From positions 5,308 through 69,307 of the forward strand of contig DJOQ01000050.1 of the NCBI GenBank assembly GCA_002437245.1: a DNA stretch of 64,000 nt, in the 5' to 3' direction. This stretch comes from Ruminococcaceae bacterium UBA6434 (lineage in GTDB: Bacteria > Bacillota > Clostridia > Oscillospirales > Acutalibacteraceae). The position numbers and the translations under genes were made by a program. Below, piece after piece: positions 49,144 to 57,994 of the stretch (its first letter is position 1; the number at the start of each line of letters is the position of its first letter). Under the pieces are notes generated by a model, which made no database searches, had not been told where the DNA came from, and saw only the letters and a program-made list of their open reading frames with translations.

Positions 49144-49350
49144 ATGAAAAAGAAACTTTACAGAAGCAATACCGACAAAATGATTTGCGGAGTTTTGGCG
49201 GGCTTTGCCGAGTATATAAACGTGGACCCCACAATAGTCCGTCTCGTGTATGCGGCGCTGACTTTGTTCACCGCAGGCTTTCCGGGAATACTGTTTTACG
49301 TTATCTGCGCCATTGTAATTCCGCAGAAGCCGTTTGACATAGAGCCGTAA
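49144..49350 (+). CDS. PspC-domain protein
   Basis: The 68-residue protein is nearly all PspC domain (KKLYRSNTDKMICGVLAGFAE; VDPTIVRLVYAALTLFT; FYVICAIVIP), with one or two membrane helices. GGAGTG precedes the ATG at 49144. It is probably a membrane stress sensor or effector closing the PadR-DUF1700-DUF4097 cassette. Confidence 0.9.
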   Translation: MKKKLYRSNTDKMICGVLAGFAEYINVDPTIVRLVYAALTLFTAGFPGILFYVICAIVIPQKPFDIEP

Positions 49351-49497
49351 TTCGAGCGACTGTTACAGAAAAACATATTTAAACCGAATAAAAAAATATT
49401 TTCGCTCCCATTTAGCGACGGTTATTTCACCGCGCCTCGGATATAATCTCTTAAAGTGCGTATTTTAAACAGATTATAACAAGGCGTGGTGATTTTT

Positions 49498-51825
49498 TTG
49501 AGAAATTCCGATTTTACCGGACAAGCAGTTTTGCGAAAGGATTTCGTTTTGCCCGAACCCGTAAAAGCCGTACTTATGCACATAGCGTATTTTGTATGCG
49601 GTATGCTGTTTTCCTCGGCGAGCAATTTGTCGGCGGTGGCGCCGTTCGGCGTCGCGTTTTGCGCGGCGGCTGAAAATAAGTACATACTCTCGTCGGGTCT
49701 CGGTGCGGCGGCAGGCTATATTTTAACTCAGGACAGCGTTTCGTCGCTTAGGCTTATTGCGGCGAGCGTGTGCGCCGGAGTTCTCTCGCGCGTTATGAGA
49801 GAATTTGAAAAAGTGCGAAAGAAAAGACTTTTGCCGTCGTGCATAGCGTTTCTCTCATGTTTTTTGTCGGGAATGGCGGTTCTGCTCGCAAACGGACTTA
49901 CCGCGGAGACGTTTCTTTTATATCTCGGCGAGGGCGTAACCGCGTTTGCCGCGGCGTATTTCTTTTCGACGGCGCAATATATTTTCAAAAACGGCAAACC
50001 CGTGCGCGGCGTGTCTCTTAAAGACGCGGCTGCTGTTTCGGGCGTTGTGTTTCTTCTGCTGTGCTCGCTGTCGGGAGTGACGATATTTGAGGTTTCCCCT
50101 GCGAGAATGATAATTGTTTTCGGCGTTATGTTTTGCGCCGCGGTTTATAAAGAGTCGGGCGGTGCCGTCAGCGGAATGCTTGCGTTTTTGCTTGTCGCTG
50201 TAAGCTCAGACGTGGGAGCCGTTTCGGCTTCGTTTGCCGTCGGCGGACTTCTTGCAGGCGCTTTTTCGGGGCTCGGCAGAAGAGCCGTGCCGCCTGCTTT
50301 CTTCGTATCGTTCCTCACCGCGTATATGTTTTCGGGCGGCGGCAGCGAAAAACTCTTTTTGCTGATTGAGGTTCTCCTGCCGTGCGCGATGTTTATGTTT
50401 TTGCCGAACAGTCTGTTTATGAGGGCGGAAAAATTCCTCTTGCCCGAAGAGCCCGCGGCGGATATTTCAGCCGAAAATGATGAAGTAAGGCGCAGAATAC
50501 GCGCGGCAAGAGACGCCGTGGACGATATTGAACGCTCCGTGAGCACCGTTTCAAAAAGACTCTCCGAAATGGAAAATTGCGGCAGTGAAAAGCTGATGAT
50601 AGAAATTCAGAATTCCGTTTGCTGCGGCTGCGGCAGATATGATTTTTGTTGGGAACAGAATTTCAGAGACACAAAGACCGCGCTCGACGAGATGTATGAT
50701 ACGCTGAAAAAGAGCGGCACGATGTCGCGCGATAAGCTCCCGTCGCCGTTTTCAAACAGATGTATACGGCAGACCTCTTTTGCCGAAACATATTCAAAGC
50801 TGTTTTTCGGCGTCGCCTTTTCCGAGGCGGCGGATAAAAAAATCGACGAGGTGCGCCTTGTCACGGCCGACCAGTTCGGCGGCATAAGCGATATGCTGCG
50901 AGACCTCGAAAACGAGTTTAACGGCGACATAAGCTTTGACGCAAAGACGGCGGAGCGGATAAGGGAAAATACCGAGGACAGGTTTTCGGTAAAGGTTGAA
51001 TTTGTCTCGTGCTTCAGAGATAAAAACGGCAGAATGTTCTGCGAAATGACCTTCTCTGCGGCGCCGTCCTCCCTTAATATAGGCGAACTGCGCGACACGG
51101 TCGGCGAGACGTGCGACAGGGAATTTGAGCTCCCCGTTATTAAAGGCGACAAAAGCATAAAGCTGTGCGAAAAGACCGCATATTCGGTTGAAAGCGCGTT
51201 TTCGCAGATTCCGGCGGACAATGAAAAGCTCTGCGGCGACACCTTTGAGAGCTTTTACGACGGCAGGGGGAATTACGTTGTAATTCTCTCGGACGGTATG
51301 GGTACGGGTCCGCGTGCGGCGCTCGATTCGGCTATGGCGTCGGGACTTATGGCAAGGCTTGTTAAGGCGGGCTTTGGGTTTCACAGCGCGTTAAGGCTTG
51401 TAAATTCCTCTCTGCTTTTAAAGTCGCGCGAGGAGTCACTCGCAACGCTCGATATAGTAAAAATAGACCTGTATACGGGCAAGGCGGCATTTTACAAAGC
51501 CGGAGCCGCCCCGTCCGTCATTCGTCGGCAAAACGGCAAGCTGCTTGAAATCAAAAAAGCGGCTCTGCCTGCCGGAATACTGCGCGACGCGGTATTTTCG
51601 TCGTGCGAGGGACAGCTTGAAAACGGCGACACGGTGATTATAGCGTCCGACGGCGCATACGAATACGCCCACAACGCGGTAAAGGAGGAACTCCAAAAGG
51701 GCGGCGCAAAAAGGGCGAGCGCAGAGGCAAAAAATATCAGCCGCCGCGCAAAAAAGGCAAAGGGCAACGTCCGCTGCGACGATATAACGGTAATTGCGCT
51801 GAATATAAAGAAAAAAGCAGGGTAA
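49498..51825 (+). CDS. spoIIE: Stage II sporulation protein E (PP2C phosphatase)
   Basis: The protein of about 775 residues has some ten transmembrane helices in residues 20-310, a central domain (320-560) and a C-terminal PP2C phosphatase. The phosphatase has VVILSDGMGTG (Asp599), DTVIIASDGAYE and DDITVIALNI metal sites. In Bacillus it dephosphorylates SpoIIAA to switch on sigma-F in the forespore. The start may be the TTG at 49498 after GGTGATTT, or a GTG at 49486. A TATAAT lies at 49442-49447 without a good -35, as expected for an activator-dependent promoter. Confidence 0.9.
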   Translation: MRNSDFTGQAVLRKDFVLPEPVKAVLMHIAYFVCGMLFSSASNLSAVAPFGVAFCAAAENKYILSSGLGAAAGYILTQDSVSSLRLIAASVCAGVLSRVMREFEKVRKKRLLPSCIAFLSCFLSGMAVLLANGLTAETFLLYLGEGVTAFAAAYFFSTAQYIFKNGKPVRGVSLKDAAAVSGVVFLLLCSLSGVTIFEVSPARMIIVFGVMFCAAVYKESGGAVSGMLAFLLVAVSSDVGAVSASFAVGGLLAGAFSGLGRRAVPPAFFVSFLTAYMFSGGGSEKLFLLIEVLLPCAMFMFLPNSLFMRAEKFLLPEEPAADISAENDEVRRRIRAARDAVDDIERSVSTVSKRLSEMENCGSEKLMIEIQNSVCCGCGRYDFCWEQNFRDTKTALDEMYDTLKKSGTMSRDKLPSPFSNRCIRQTSFAETYSKLFFGVAFSEAADKKIDEVRLVTADQFGGISDMLRDLENEFNGDISFDAKTAERIRENTEDRFSVKVEFVSCFRDKNGRMFCEMTFSAAPSSLNIGELRDTVGETCDREFELPVIKGDKSIKLCEKTAYSVESAFSQIPADNEKLCGDTFESFYDGRGNYVVILSDGMGTGPRAALDSAMASGLMARLVKAGFGFHSALRLVNSSLLLKSREESLATLDIVKIDLYTGKAAFYKAGAAPSVIRRQNGKLLEIKKAALPAGILRDAVFSSCEGQLENGDTVIIASDGAYEYAHNAVKEELQKGGAKRASAEAKNISRRAKKAKGNVRCDDITVIALNIKKKAG

Positions 51826-51898
51826 CCTCGGCTCGGCAGACCGTTTTTCGGCTTTTCCGCGATAAACTCCATTACAACACAATCTCTGCCGCAAAAAG

Positions 51899-51938
51899 CG
51901 AACGAATCGGCACAGCAGCCGAGCCGTTCGTTTTTTTT
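51899..51938 (+). terminator. Terminator after spoIIE
   Basis: The stem CGAACG-aa-TCGGC / GCCGA-gc-CGTTCG is followed by eight T. The rest of the 434-base gap before the next gene holds only that gene's promoter. Confidence 0.9.
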
Positions 51939-52165
51939 GAGCGCCTTTTAGCTTTACGAAAGCGAAAAATCAAAACAACTCGAAATCAAATCAAAATTAA
52001 ACGCCGCCCGTTTCGGCGCGCGGCTGCGGTCAGACCGAAATGCGAAAAAACACGGCGATAAAAGACAAAACACGTGAAATTGTCTTAATACGGCAAAACT
52101 TACGCCGTAAAGAGCGTCGTATATAACTTTTTTGTGAAATTGTGAGTAAAAAATTAAATATTTCA

Positions 52166-52194
52166 TTGACATTTAAGTGTTTTTACGGTAAATT
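52166..52194 (+). promoter_or_regulatory. Promoter of the serine-linker gene pair
   Basis: TTGACA (52166-52171), a 17-base spacer, TAAATT (52189-52194). The leader is about 60 bases, with AAAGGGGA before the ATG at 52260. Confidence 0.7.
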
Positions 52195-52259
52195 ATTAGG
52201 TGTATTTGACTATCTTAGTACGGATGGTCTCGTTACAGTCAGAAAGGGGATTAGAAATA

Positions 52260-53198
52260 ATGGCTAAAAAAGAAAAAGTCACGTTAACTCCCGAAGAGAT
52301 CGAAGCTAAAAAAGCTCGCAAAAAGGAAAAGAGAAAAATATTCGGCAAAACCTTTGAAAGAGCGATAGCATGGATGCTTGCAGTAGTACTTGTTTATTGC
52401 GTAACCTATATGGCATTAAGCAACAAAACTTTAGGCGCGGCGTCGGCGGCTCCTGCACAGAGCAGCGCTCAGACAACCCAACCCGCAACTAAATCCGATT
52501 GGGATACAAGTGCAAGCGGCAACGGTTCTTCGCAGTCCGGCTCTCAGAGCAGCGCCTCGGGTGACAGCGCTTCCGGCGGAAATGCCGCACAGGGCGCAGA
52601 CGCAGCATCGCCCGCAGCAGCTTCGGATGTGGCGGCCGTTGTAGAGAAGTTCAAATCCGCGGCTCTCAATTCCGAGGATGTTCCGAAGTATCAGAACATG
52701 ACTCTCCGCGATTACAACTTCAGCAGCAACCTTGTAAACAGCCTTATGGGCATTGCCGAGGGGCTCATCAGCAAAAACAGCGGTAAAGAAAATACCGCTT
52801 CAACAGGCCTTTCGGGCGGAATTGAGCAGCTCACGGCAGACGATGTAAAGAGCGCTACAATGTCCACAAACGGCGGCAAGACCACCGTACATATCGAACT
52901 TAAAGAGCAGACCGACGGCGCAGACGGTCAGGCGCACGAGGGTCCCGTAGGTCACGGCATCGGCGTTCTCGGCGGTATTGACGAAGTAGTTTCAAACTTC
53001 CCCGGCGTTACTGTTAACGACATCGAGCTCGTTTATCAAAATCCGGTGATTGATGTGGTTATAGACGACGCGTCAAATAAGGTTGAGTCGGGTAAAGAAT
53101 CCTATACGGTATTCATTAACCTCAAGTCGGCTAAGGTCGCTATTTCAACACTTTCGGGTACGGCTTACATTGATTATGAATACATAATCGGTGAGTAA
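52260..53198 (+). CDS. Membrane-anchored protein with Ser/Ala linker, unknown family (paralogue 1)
   Basis: The 312-residue protein has a charged cytosolic start (MAKKEKVTLTPEEIEAKK), one transmembrane helix (about 35-53), a low-complexity serine/alanine/glutamine linker (57-120) and an extracytoplasmic domain of about 190 residues. The domain ends in beta-rich sequence (YTVFINLKSAKVAI). The N-in anchor places the domain outside. It shares layout and the MAKK-KV-LTPEE start with the next gene, so the two arose by duplication. I do not recognise the domain. It may sense or organise the cell surface, but nothing shows this directly. Confidence 0.75.
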   Translation: MAKKEKVTLTPEEIEAKKARKKEKRKIFGKTFERAIAWMLAVVLVYCVTYMALSNKTLGAASAAPAQSSAQTTQPATKSDWDTSASGNGSSQSGSQSSASGDSASGGNAAQGADAASPAAASDVAAVVEKFKSAALNSEDVPKYQNMTLRDYNFSSNLVNSLMGIAEGLISKNSGKENTASTGLSGGIEQLTADDVKSATMSTNGGKTTVHIELKEQTDGADGQAHEGPVGHGIGVLGGIDEVVSNFPGVTVNDIELVYQNPVIDVVIDDASNKVESGKESYTVFINLKSAKVAISTLSGTAYIDYEYIIGE

Positions 53199-53248
53199 TA
53201 AATCAAAAAATAAAATCACTTCTTTATAAATGAAAGGGAGAGACATCA

Positions 53249-54244
53249 ATGGCTAAAAAACAAAAAGTTGAACTTACCCCCGAAGAGAAAGCAGCTAAAA
53301 AGCTCAGACATTCAAACGGCTGGGTTCGTTTCTGGGCAATAGTAGTAGCTCTTGCTCTTACGGCAGGTGTTTACGGACTTGCAAGCAAAACCGCAGGTAA
53401 AGAGACCGCATCAACCGGAACAGCAGCTTCCTCGGGTTCTTCCACAGGCTCGTCAAGCTCATCATCGGGTTCGTCGTCCTCGGGCTCATCATCGAGCTCG
53501 TCTTCGGGTTCTTCCGCTTCTTCTTCGAGCAGCAGTGCAGCGGCTTCTACCGGCGACAGCAGTAGCGGCGGCGCAGCAGCTTCAACAGGCGTAGATGCAG
53601 CAGCGGCAGCTGAGGCCATAAACGCAGCTACGGCTAAGGCAGTTGCAGCAGGTTATCATTGGACGAGAACTGCCGAGTATACCGAACCCGTAGACGTCGG
53701 TAATGCTACCAGCGCTCTTAACAAGATCATTCAGGGTATCGATTCAGAATCCGACCTTGATTCCGTTGTCGGCGGATTTATCGGTATCGGCGACAAAGAG
53801 ATGGATATAACCAAGGGCGGCAGCGCAGCCGAGCAGATTGACTACCACGGCGAGAACTATGCTCTTCAGGCTACTTCTCTTCAGGCAGGCGACCTTAAAA
53901 ACCTCAAGGTTGACGGCAACACCTACACCTTTGAAGTTGAAAACGCAAGCTCTCCGCAGCTTGACAAGTCAACCGCTATGTCAAGACTTACAAACGATAT
54001 CCTTACCCAGGATATGGTTAACAGCGAAATCAAGAATTTCGTAAGTGCTGCAAGCGTTAACTCCGCTGCAATCGAGTACTCAAACATAAAAGCTACCGTT
54101 GTTATCGAAGACGGCAACCTCAAGGAATTCAGATATTCCTATGACGGCAAGGTAACGGAGCTTAACATCAAGATTGCAATAGTAAGCGTTAACGGTAAGG
54201 GCGCAATGCACGTTGAAGGCGCTTACACCAACTTCGTTTATTGA
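53249..54244 (+). CDS. Membrane-anchored protein with poly-Ser/Gly linker, unknown family (paralogue 2)
   Basis: The 331-residue protein has a cytosolic start MAKKQKVELTPEEKAAKK, one transmembrane helix (about 26-46), then a linker of about 60 residues that is almost only serine and glycine. An extracytoplasmic domain (112-331) ends YTNFVY. It lies 50 bases after paralogue 1 with its own AAAGGGAG site and closes the unit. The C-terminal parts of the two proteins are divergent but similar in layout. Function unknown. Confidence 0.75.
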   Translation: MAKKQKVELTPEEKAAKKLRHSNGWVRFWAIVVALALTAGVYGLASKTAGKETASTGTAASSGSSTGSSSSSSGSSSSGSSSSSSSGSSASSSSSSAAASTGDSSSGGAAASTGVDAAAAAEAINAATAKAVAAGYHWTRTAEYTEPVDVGNATSALNKIIQGIDSESDLDSVVGGFIGIGDKEMDITKGGSAAEQIDYHGENYALQATSLQAGDLKNLKVDGNTYTFEVENASSPQLDKSTAMSRLTNDILTQDMVNSEIKNFVSAASVNSAAIEYSNIKATVVIEDGNLKEFRYSYDGKVTELNIKIAIVSVNGKGAMHVEGAYTNFVY

Positions 54245-54275
54245 TAAACGCACTTACATAAGCGAATAAAAACAA

Positions 54276-54312
54276 AGAGCTGTAAAAACGAAAGTTTTTA
54301 CGGCTCTTTTTA
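54276..54312 (+). terminator. Terminator after the serine-linker pair
   Basis: A 14-base-pair stem AGAGCTGTAAAAAC / GTTTTTACGGCTCT (one G-T pair) has a GAAA loop and is followed by TTTT. Confidence 0.92.
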
Positions 54313-54437
54313 ATTGATAAGTAAAAAGGAAATGTTTAAACGGATTAAAGGTCTTTGCACTTCGATTTTTATAAAAGTTCGTTTTGACGGTGCCTTTTAC
54401 GGGGAAAATGCGAATTTATACCGGGTGTGTTTTGCCG

Positions 54438-55400
54438 TTACATATTTACTACGTTTATCGGCTTGCCGGCAATAAACGCCTCAATGTTGCTCTTGAATAT
54501 GCCCATAAGTCTTTCACGGGTTTCAAAAGCCGCCCACGCTATATGCGGAGTTATAAAGCAGTTTTTCGCCGTGAGCAACGGATTGTCTTTTTTCGGCGGC
54601 TCGGTCGAGAGCACGTCAACTCCGGCGCCTGCTATTTCGCCCGAATTCAGCGCGTCGGCAAGAGCCTGCTCATCAACAACCGGTCCGCGAGAGGTGTTTA
54701 TTATAAACGCGGCCTTTTTGCACTTTTTCAAAAATTCGGCGTTTACGGTTTTCTCCGTCTCTTTTGTAAGTGGGCAGTGGAATGTAATAATGTCGGAATT
54801 TTCCGCAAGATAGTCAAGGTCCTTTGCCCATCTGAAATTCTTACGCGCGCTTTGGTCGGTAACGTGACCCGACAGCGCTATAATGTTCATTTTGTAAGCC
54901 TCGGCTATGTCGGCTACCGCTCCGCCGATTTTTCCGAATCCGACTATGCCTATCGTTTTGCCCGAAAGCTCGGTGAGCGGTTTTTTCCAGAAACAAAAGT
55001 CGGGGCACGCCGACCATTCGCCGCTCTTTACCGCGTCCGAATGCATGGCAACGCCCACGGCAAGCTCCGAAATAAATGCAAATACGAGCTGCGCCACGCC
55101 CATGGTAGAATATGCCGGTATATTTGAAACCGGTATGCCCTTTTCTTTGAGATACGCGCAGTCAACCACGTTGTAGCCCGTCGATAAGAGCGCGACGAAT
55201 TTCACGTTTTGCATTTTGTCTATCTCCTCTTTGCCGAGCGGAGTTTTGTTGGTTACAACTATGTCCGCGTCAAAGGTGCGCTCTGCGATTTTTTCGTGCG
55301 GCGTGCGGTCAAAAACCTCGACCTCGCCGTATTTCTTTAAAAAATCCCAGCTTAAATCACCGGGATTTGTCGTTTTGCCGTCGAGAATTACTATCTTCAT
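54438..55400 (-). CDS. D-2-hydroxyacid dehydrogenase, glycerate/hydroxypyruvate type
   Basis: The 320-residue NAD-dependent enzyme has the dinucleotide motif GFGKIGGAVADIA and the catalytic triad of the family: Arg in NTSRGPVVDE, Glu in STEPP, His in TPHIAWAAFE. It resembles hydroxypyruvate/glycerate dehydrogenases, but the exact substrate cannot be told from sequence. It is a single gene, divergent from the VTT-domain gene. Confidence 0.88.
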   Translation of the reverse strand: MKIVILDGKTTNPGDLSWDFLKKYGEVEVFDRTPHEKIAERTFDADIVVTNKTPLGKEEIDKMQNVKFVALLSTGYNVVDCAYLKEKGIPVSNIPAYSTMGVAQLVFAFISELAVGVAMHSDAVKSGEWSACPDFCFWKKPLTELSGKTIGIVGFGKIGGAVADIAEAYKMNIIALSGHVTDQSARKNFRWAKDLDYLAENSDIITFHCPLTKETEKTVNAEFLKKCKKAAFIINTSRGPVVDEQALADALNSGEIAGAGVDVLSTEPPKKDNPLLTAKNCFITPHIAWAAFETRERLMGIFKSNIEAFIAGKPINVVNM

Positions 55401-55544
55401 ATAAAAACCGCCTTTCGGTAAAATTTTATTTCACGTGCCGCGCCGAAAAGTCTCTGTTTGGTACGGTACTATTGTGATTGTAGCACAAATTCGCACCTTT
55501 GGATACACAAACGGCAAAAATTACCTTGTATTTTCATATTTTGT

Positions 55545-55573
55545 TTGACCTTACAAATAATATGTTATAAAAT
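55545..55573 (+). promoter_or_regulatory. Promoter of the VTT-galK unit
   Basis: TTGACC (55545-55550), a 17-base spacer, TAAAAT (55568-55573), 55 bases before the chosen start. Confidence 0.6.
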
Positions 55574-55627
55574 TATATATTATCTATTACTGTGCCCTGC
55601 GATAATAAATTTTTGGGTGGTACCGAT

Positions 55628-56389
55628 TTGACCGACAGAGAACTCACGCGAAGAAAGCTACTGAATATTTTGGCCTGTGTGCTGCTGATTTTGGCAGTCG
55701 CACTTTCAGTGCTGACATTTCTTATGCAGATAAACGATGTCTCGTCGGCATACGAAGAGGTTTTGTCGCGCCTTGCGGAGTTCGAGGCGGCTGTTGCGTC
55801 CATCCCGAGCAAGTGGCTTGTAATACTCGTAATATTCCTTATATATATAGGGAAAGTGATAATACCCCTGCCCATAACCGCGGTTTGCGTCATAGCGGGT
55901 ATGGTTTTTCCGACGCCCGTTGCAGTGGCTGTGAATTTTGCCGGAATGGCTATACTTTTGACCATAAAATTCTATTGGGGCAGGCACCTCGGCGGCGGAA
56001 CAATTCACAAGATACTGACAAGATACGACAACGTCCGTCGTATGATGGAGTCGGGCAAAAGAAGCACCGATTGGATTTTGGTACTGTTCAGATTGGTGCC
56101 GTACTTCCCGATAAATTCCATAAGTCAGCTCTACGGTGCGCTCGAATACGACTATTGGAAATTCCTTTTGCTGTCGCTTTTGGGCTTCACACCCAAAATT
56201 ATTTCGTACAGTATGATAGGTCGCCATGTCTATAATCCGTTTTCACTCGCGTTTATGCTGCCTATAGTTATTATATTTACAATATCCGGCGTTTCCATAC
56301 TCGCGGTAAATAAATTTATAGATATTGTCGCCAACAATAAAAACAAAAAGACTGCCGAAGCTGTTTCGGCGGGAAAGGATGAAAAATAA
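55628..56389 (+). CDS. TVP38/TMEM64 (VTT-domain) membrane protein
   Basis: The protein of about 253 residues has five or six transmembrane helices and the VTT/SNARE-associated core (VIIPLPITAVCVIAGMVFP; FYWGRHLGG; RLVPYFPINSISQLYGAL). DedA/TVP38 proteins include lipid scramblases and polyprenyl-phosphate flippases. The start is probably the TTG at 55628 after GGGTGG (55615-55620); a GTG at 55592 lacks a ribosome site. galK follows after two bases. Confidence 0.85.
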   Translation: MTDRELTRRKLLNILACVLLILAVALSVLTFLMQINDVSSAYEEVLSRLAEFEAAVASIPSKWLVILVIFLIYIGKVIIPLPITAVCVIAGMVFPTPVAVAVNFAGMAILLTIKFYWGRHLGGGTIHKILTRYDNVRRMMESGKRSTDWILVLFRLVPYFPINSISQLYGALEYDYWKFLLLSLLGFTPKIISYSMIGRHVYNPFSLAFMLPIVIIFTISGVSILAVNKFIDIVANNKNKKTAEAVSAGKDEK

Positions 56390-56391
56390 AA

Positions 56392-57672
56392 ATGGCAACT
56401 CCCGAAACCCTAAAAAAAGAAATTCTCTCTTCTTCTCTTGATGAAAGGATGAAAAAGGCTTACGTCACCGAGGAAGCGGTAAAACAGCAGTATGACAGAT
56501 ACATAAACCTTTTAAACGAGTTTGAGGCGCTTTTCGGCAAAGACAGGCAGGTGCGCCTTTTCTCGGCTCCCGGCAGAACCGAGGTCGGCGGCAACCATAC
56601 CGACCACAACCACGGCAGAGTTCTCGCGGCGAGCATTAACCTCGACGCCATAGCGGCGGCGTCAAAAAATGACGAAAACATAGTAAGAGTTAAATCCGAG
56701 GGCTATTCCATGGATGTGGTTGACGCTTCGGATCTCTCCGTAAATCACAACGAAACGGGTCATTCACCGGCGCTTGTGCGCGGCGTTCTCGCAGGCTTTA
56801 AAAAGCTCGGCTACAAGATAGGCGGCTTTGACGCGACCACCGCCTCCAAGGTCATAGCGGGCTCGGGGCTTTCGTCCTCTGCCGCTTATGAAGTTCTTGT
56901 AGGCACTATGGTAAATTACCTCTACAACGACGGAAAAGTTGACGCGGTTACAATAGCCAAAATCGCGCAGTTCGCCGAGAACGAATACTTCGGCAAGCCC
57001 TGCGGACTTATGGACCAGATGGCGTGCTCCGTCGGCGGATTTGTCACGATAGATTTCAACGACCCGAAAAACCCCGAAATAGAAGAGGTCAATTTTGATT
57101 TTGAAAAATGCGGACATTCCCTCTGCATTGTCGATACAAAGGGCAGTCACTCCGACCTCACCGACGAATATGCGGCAATACGAACCGAGATGGAGAGCGT
57201 AGCCGAATTTTTCGGCAAAAAAGTGCTTCGCGAGGTAAGCGAAGATGAGTTTAAATCCAAAATAAAAGAGCTTCGCCCCGCGGTCGGCGACAGAGCCATA
57301 CTCCGCGCCATGCATTTTTACGCCGACAATGCGAGAGTGTTAAAAGAGGTTGACGCTTTACGCCGCGGAGATTTCGAGACATTCAAGAAGTATATTTTGG
57401 AGAGCGGCGCGTCATCATATAAATACAATCAAAATGTATTCTCGGTGAAACAGCCGTCCGTTCAGCCCGTTTCCCTTGCACTTGCGGTTTCCGAGAGCAT
57501 CTTAAAGGGCCGCGGAGCTTGGCGCGTTCACGGCGGCGGATTTGCCGGCACGATTCAGGCTTTCGTCCCGAACGACCTCTTAAAGGATTACAAGAGCATA
57601 ATGGAGAGCATTTTCGGCGAGGGAACGTGTTACGTGCTCTACATTCGCCCCGTCGGCGGTACGGAAATCTGA
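56392..57672 (+). CDS. galK: Galactokinase
   Basis: The 426-residue GHMP kinase has the galactokinase signature GRTEVGGNHTDHNHG, the ATP loop GSGLSSSAAYEV and the C-terminal GGGFAGTIQAFV. It phosphorylates galactose at C1. galT and galE are not in the window; galU is at 11413. The first 45 residues are an N-terminal helix typical of clostridial forms. Two bases after the VTT gene, so cotranscribed. Confidence 0.93.
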   Translation: MATPETLKKEILSSSLDERMKKAYVTEEAVKQQYDRYINLLNEFEALFGKDRQVRLFSAPGRTEVGGNHTDHNHGRVLAASINLDAIAAASKNDENIVRVKSEGYSMDVVDASDLSVNHNETGHSPALVRGVLAGFKKLGYKIGGFDATTASKVIAGSGLSSSAAYEVLVGTMVNYLYNDGKVDAVTIAKIAQFAENEYFGKPCGLMDQMACSVGGFVTIDFNDPKNPEIEEVNFDFEKCGHSLCIVDTKGSHSDLTDEYAAIRTEMESVAEFFGKKVLREVSEDEFKSKIKELRPAVGDRAILRAMHFYADNARVLKEVDALRRGDFETFKKYILESGASSYKYNQNVFSVKQPSVQPVSLALAVSESILKGRGAWRVHGGGFAGTIQAFVPNDLLKDYKSIMESIFGEGTCYVLYIRPVGGTEI

Positions 57673-57736
57673 TTTCACCTGTTCCTTGCCCGCTTTCCTC
57701 ATAATAGGCACCCTAAAATGGAACAACCCTAAAAAA

Positions 57737-57880
57737 GGCTTCCCTGTAAAGAACCATATCGAAGTGACTGAGATTATTGGCTCCCTTGTAAAGGGAGCTG
57801 TCATCGAAGATGACTGAGGGATTTTAAGGCTCCCTTGTAAAGGGAGCTGGCTGTGAGCGCAGCGAACAGACTGAGGGATT
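57737..57880 (+). repeat. Dispersed hairpin repeat, locus C (three units)
   Basis: Units lie at about 57737-57772 (degenerate), 57779-57824 and 57828-57880. The second has a perfect variable stem GTCATC-gaa-GATGAC (57800-57814). The third has CTGT/ACAG with a GAGCGCAGCGA loop. The constant parts, GGCTCCCTTGTAAAGGGAGCTG and ACTGAGGGATT, are unchanged. The array lies 64 bases after galK, in galK's orientation. It fills half of the 322-base gap before the M42 gene; nothing else is seen there. Confidence 0.87.
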
Positions 57881-57994
57881 ACATCATATTTCACCTACAA
57901 AGAGCGACAATTATAATTCAAAATTTCCGACAGGATTATCGCATTTGCATTTAGCATTTTACGTGTGGACAAATTGTCAGAAAGGCTATGAAAA

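Noticed and set aside
51954..52172. Minus-strand frame in the gap after spoIIE
   Set aside because: No ribosome site, no recognisable sequence, and it overlaps the promoter of the next gene.
55615..55626. GGGTGGTACCGAT resembles a T-box antiterminator core
   Set aside because: Only about 40 bases separate it from the promoter; there is no specifier stem or terminator, and the gene is not an aminoacyl-tRNA or amino-acid gene. It is better read as the ribosome site.
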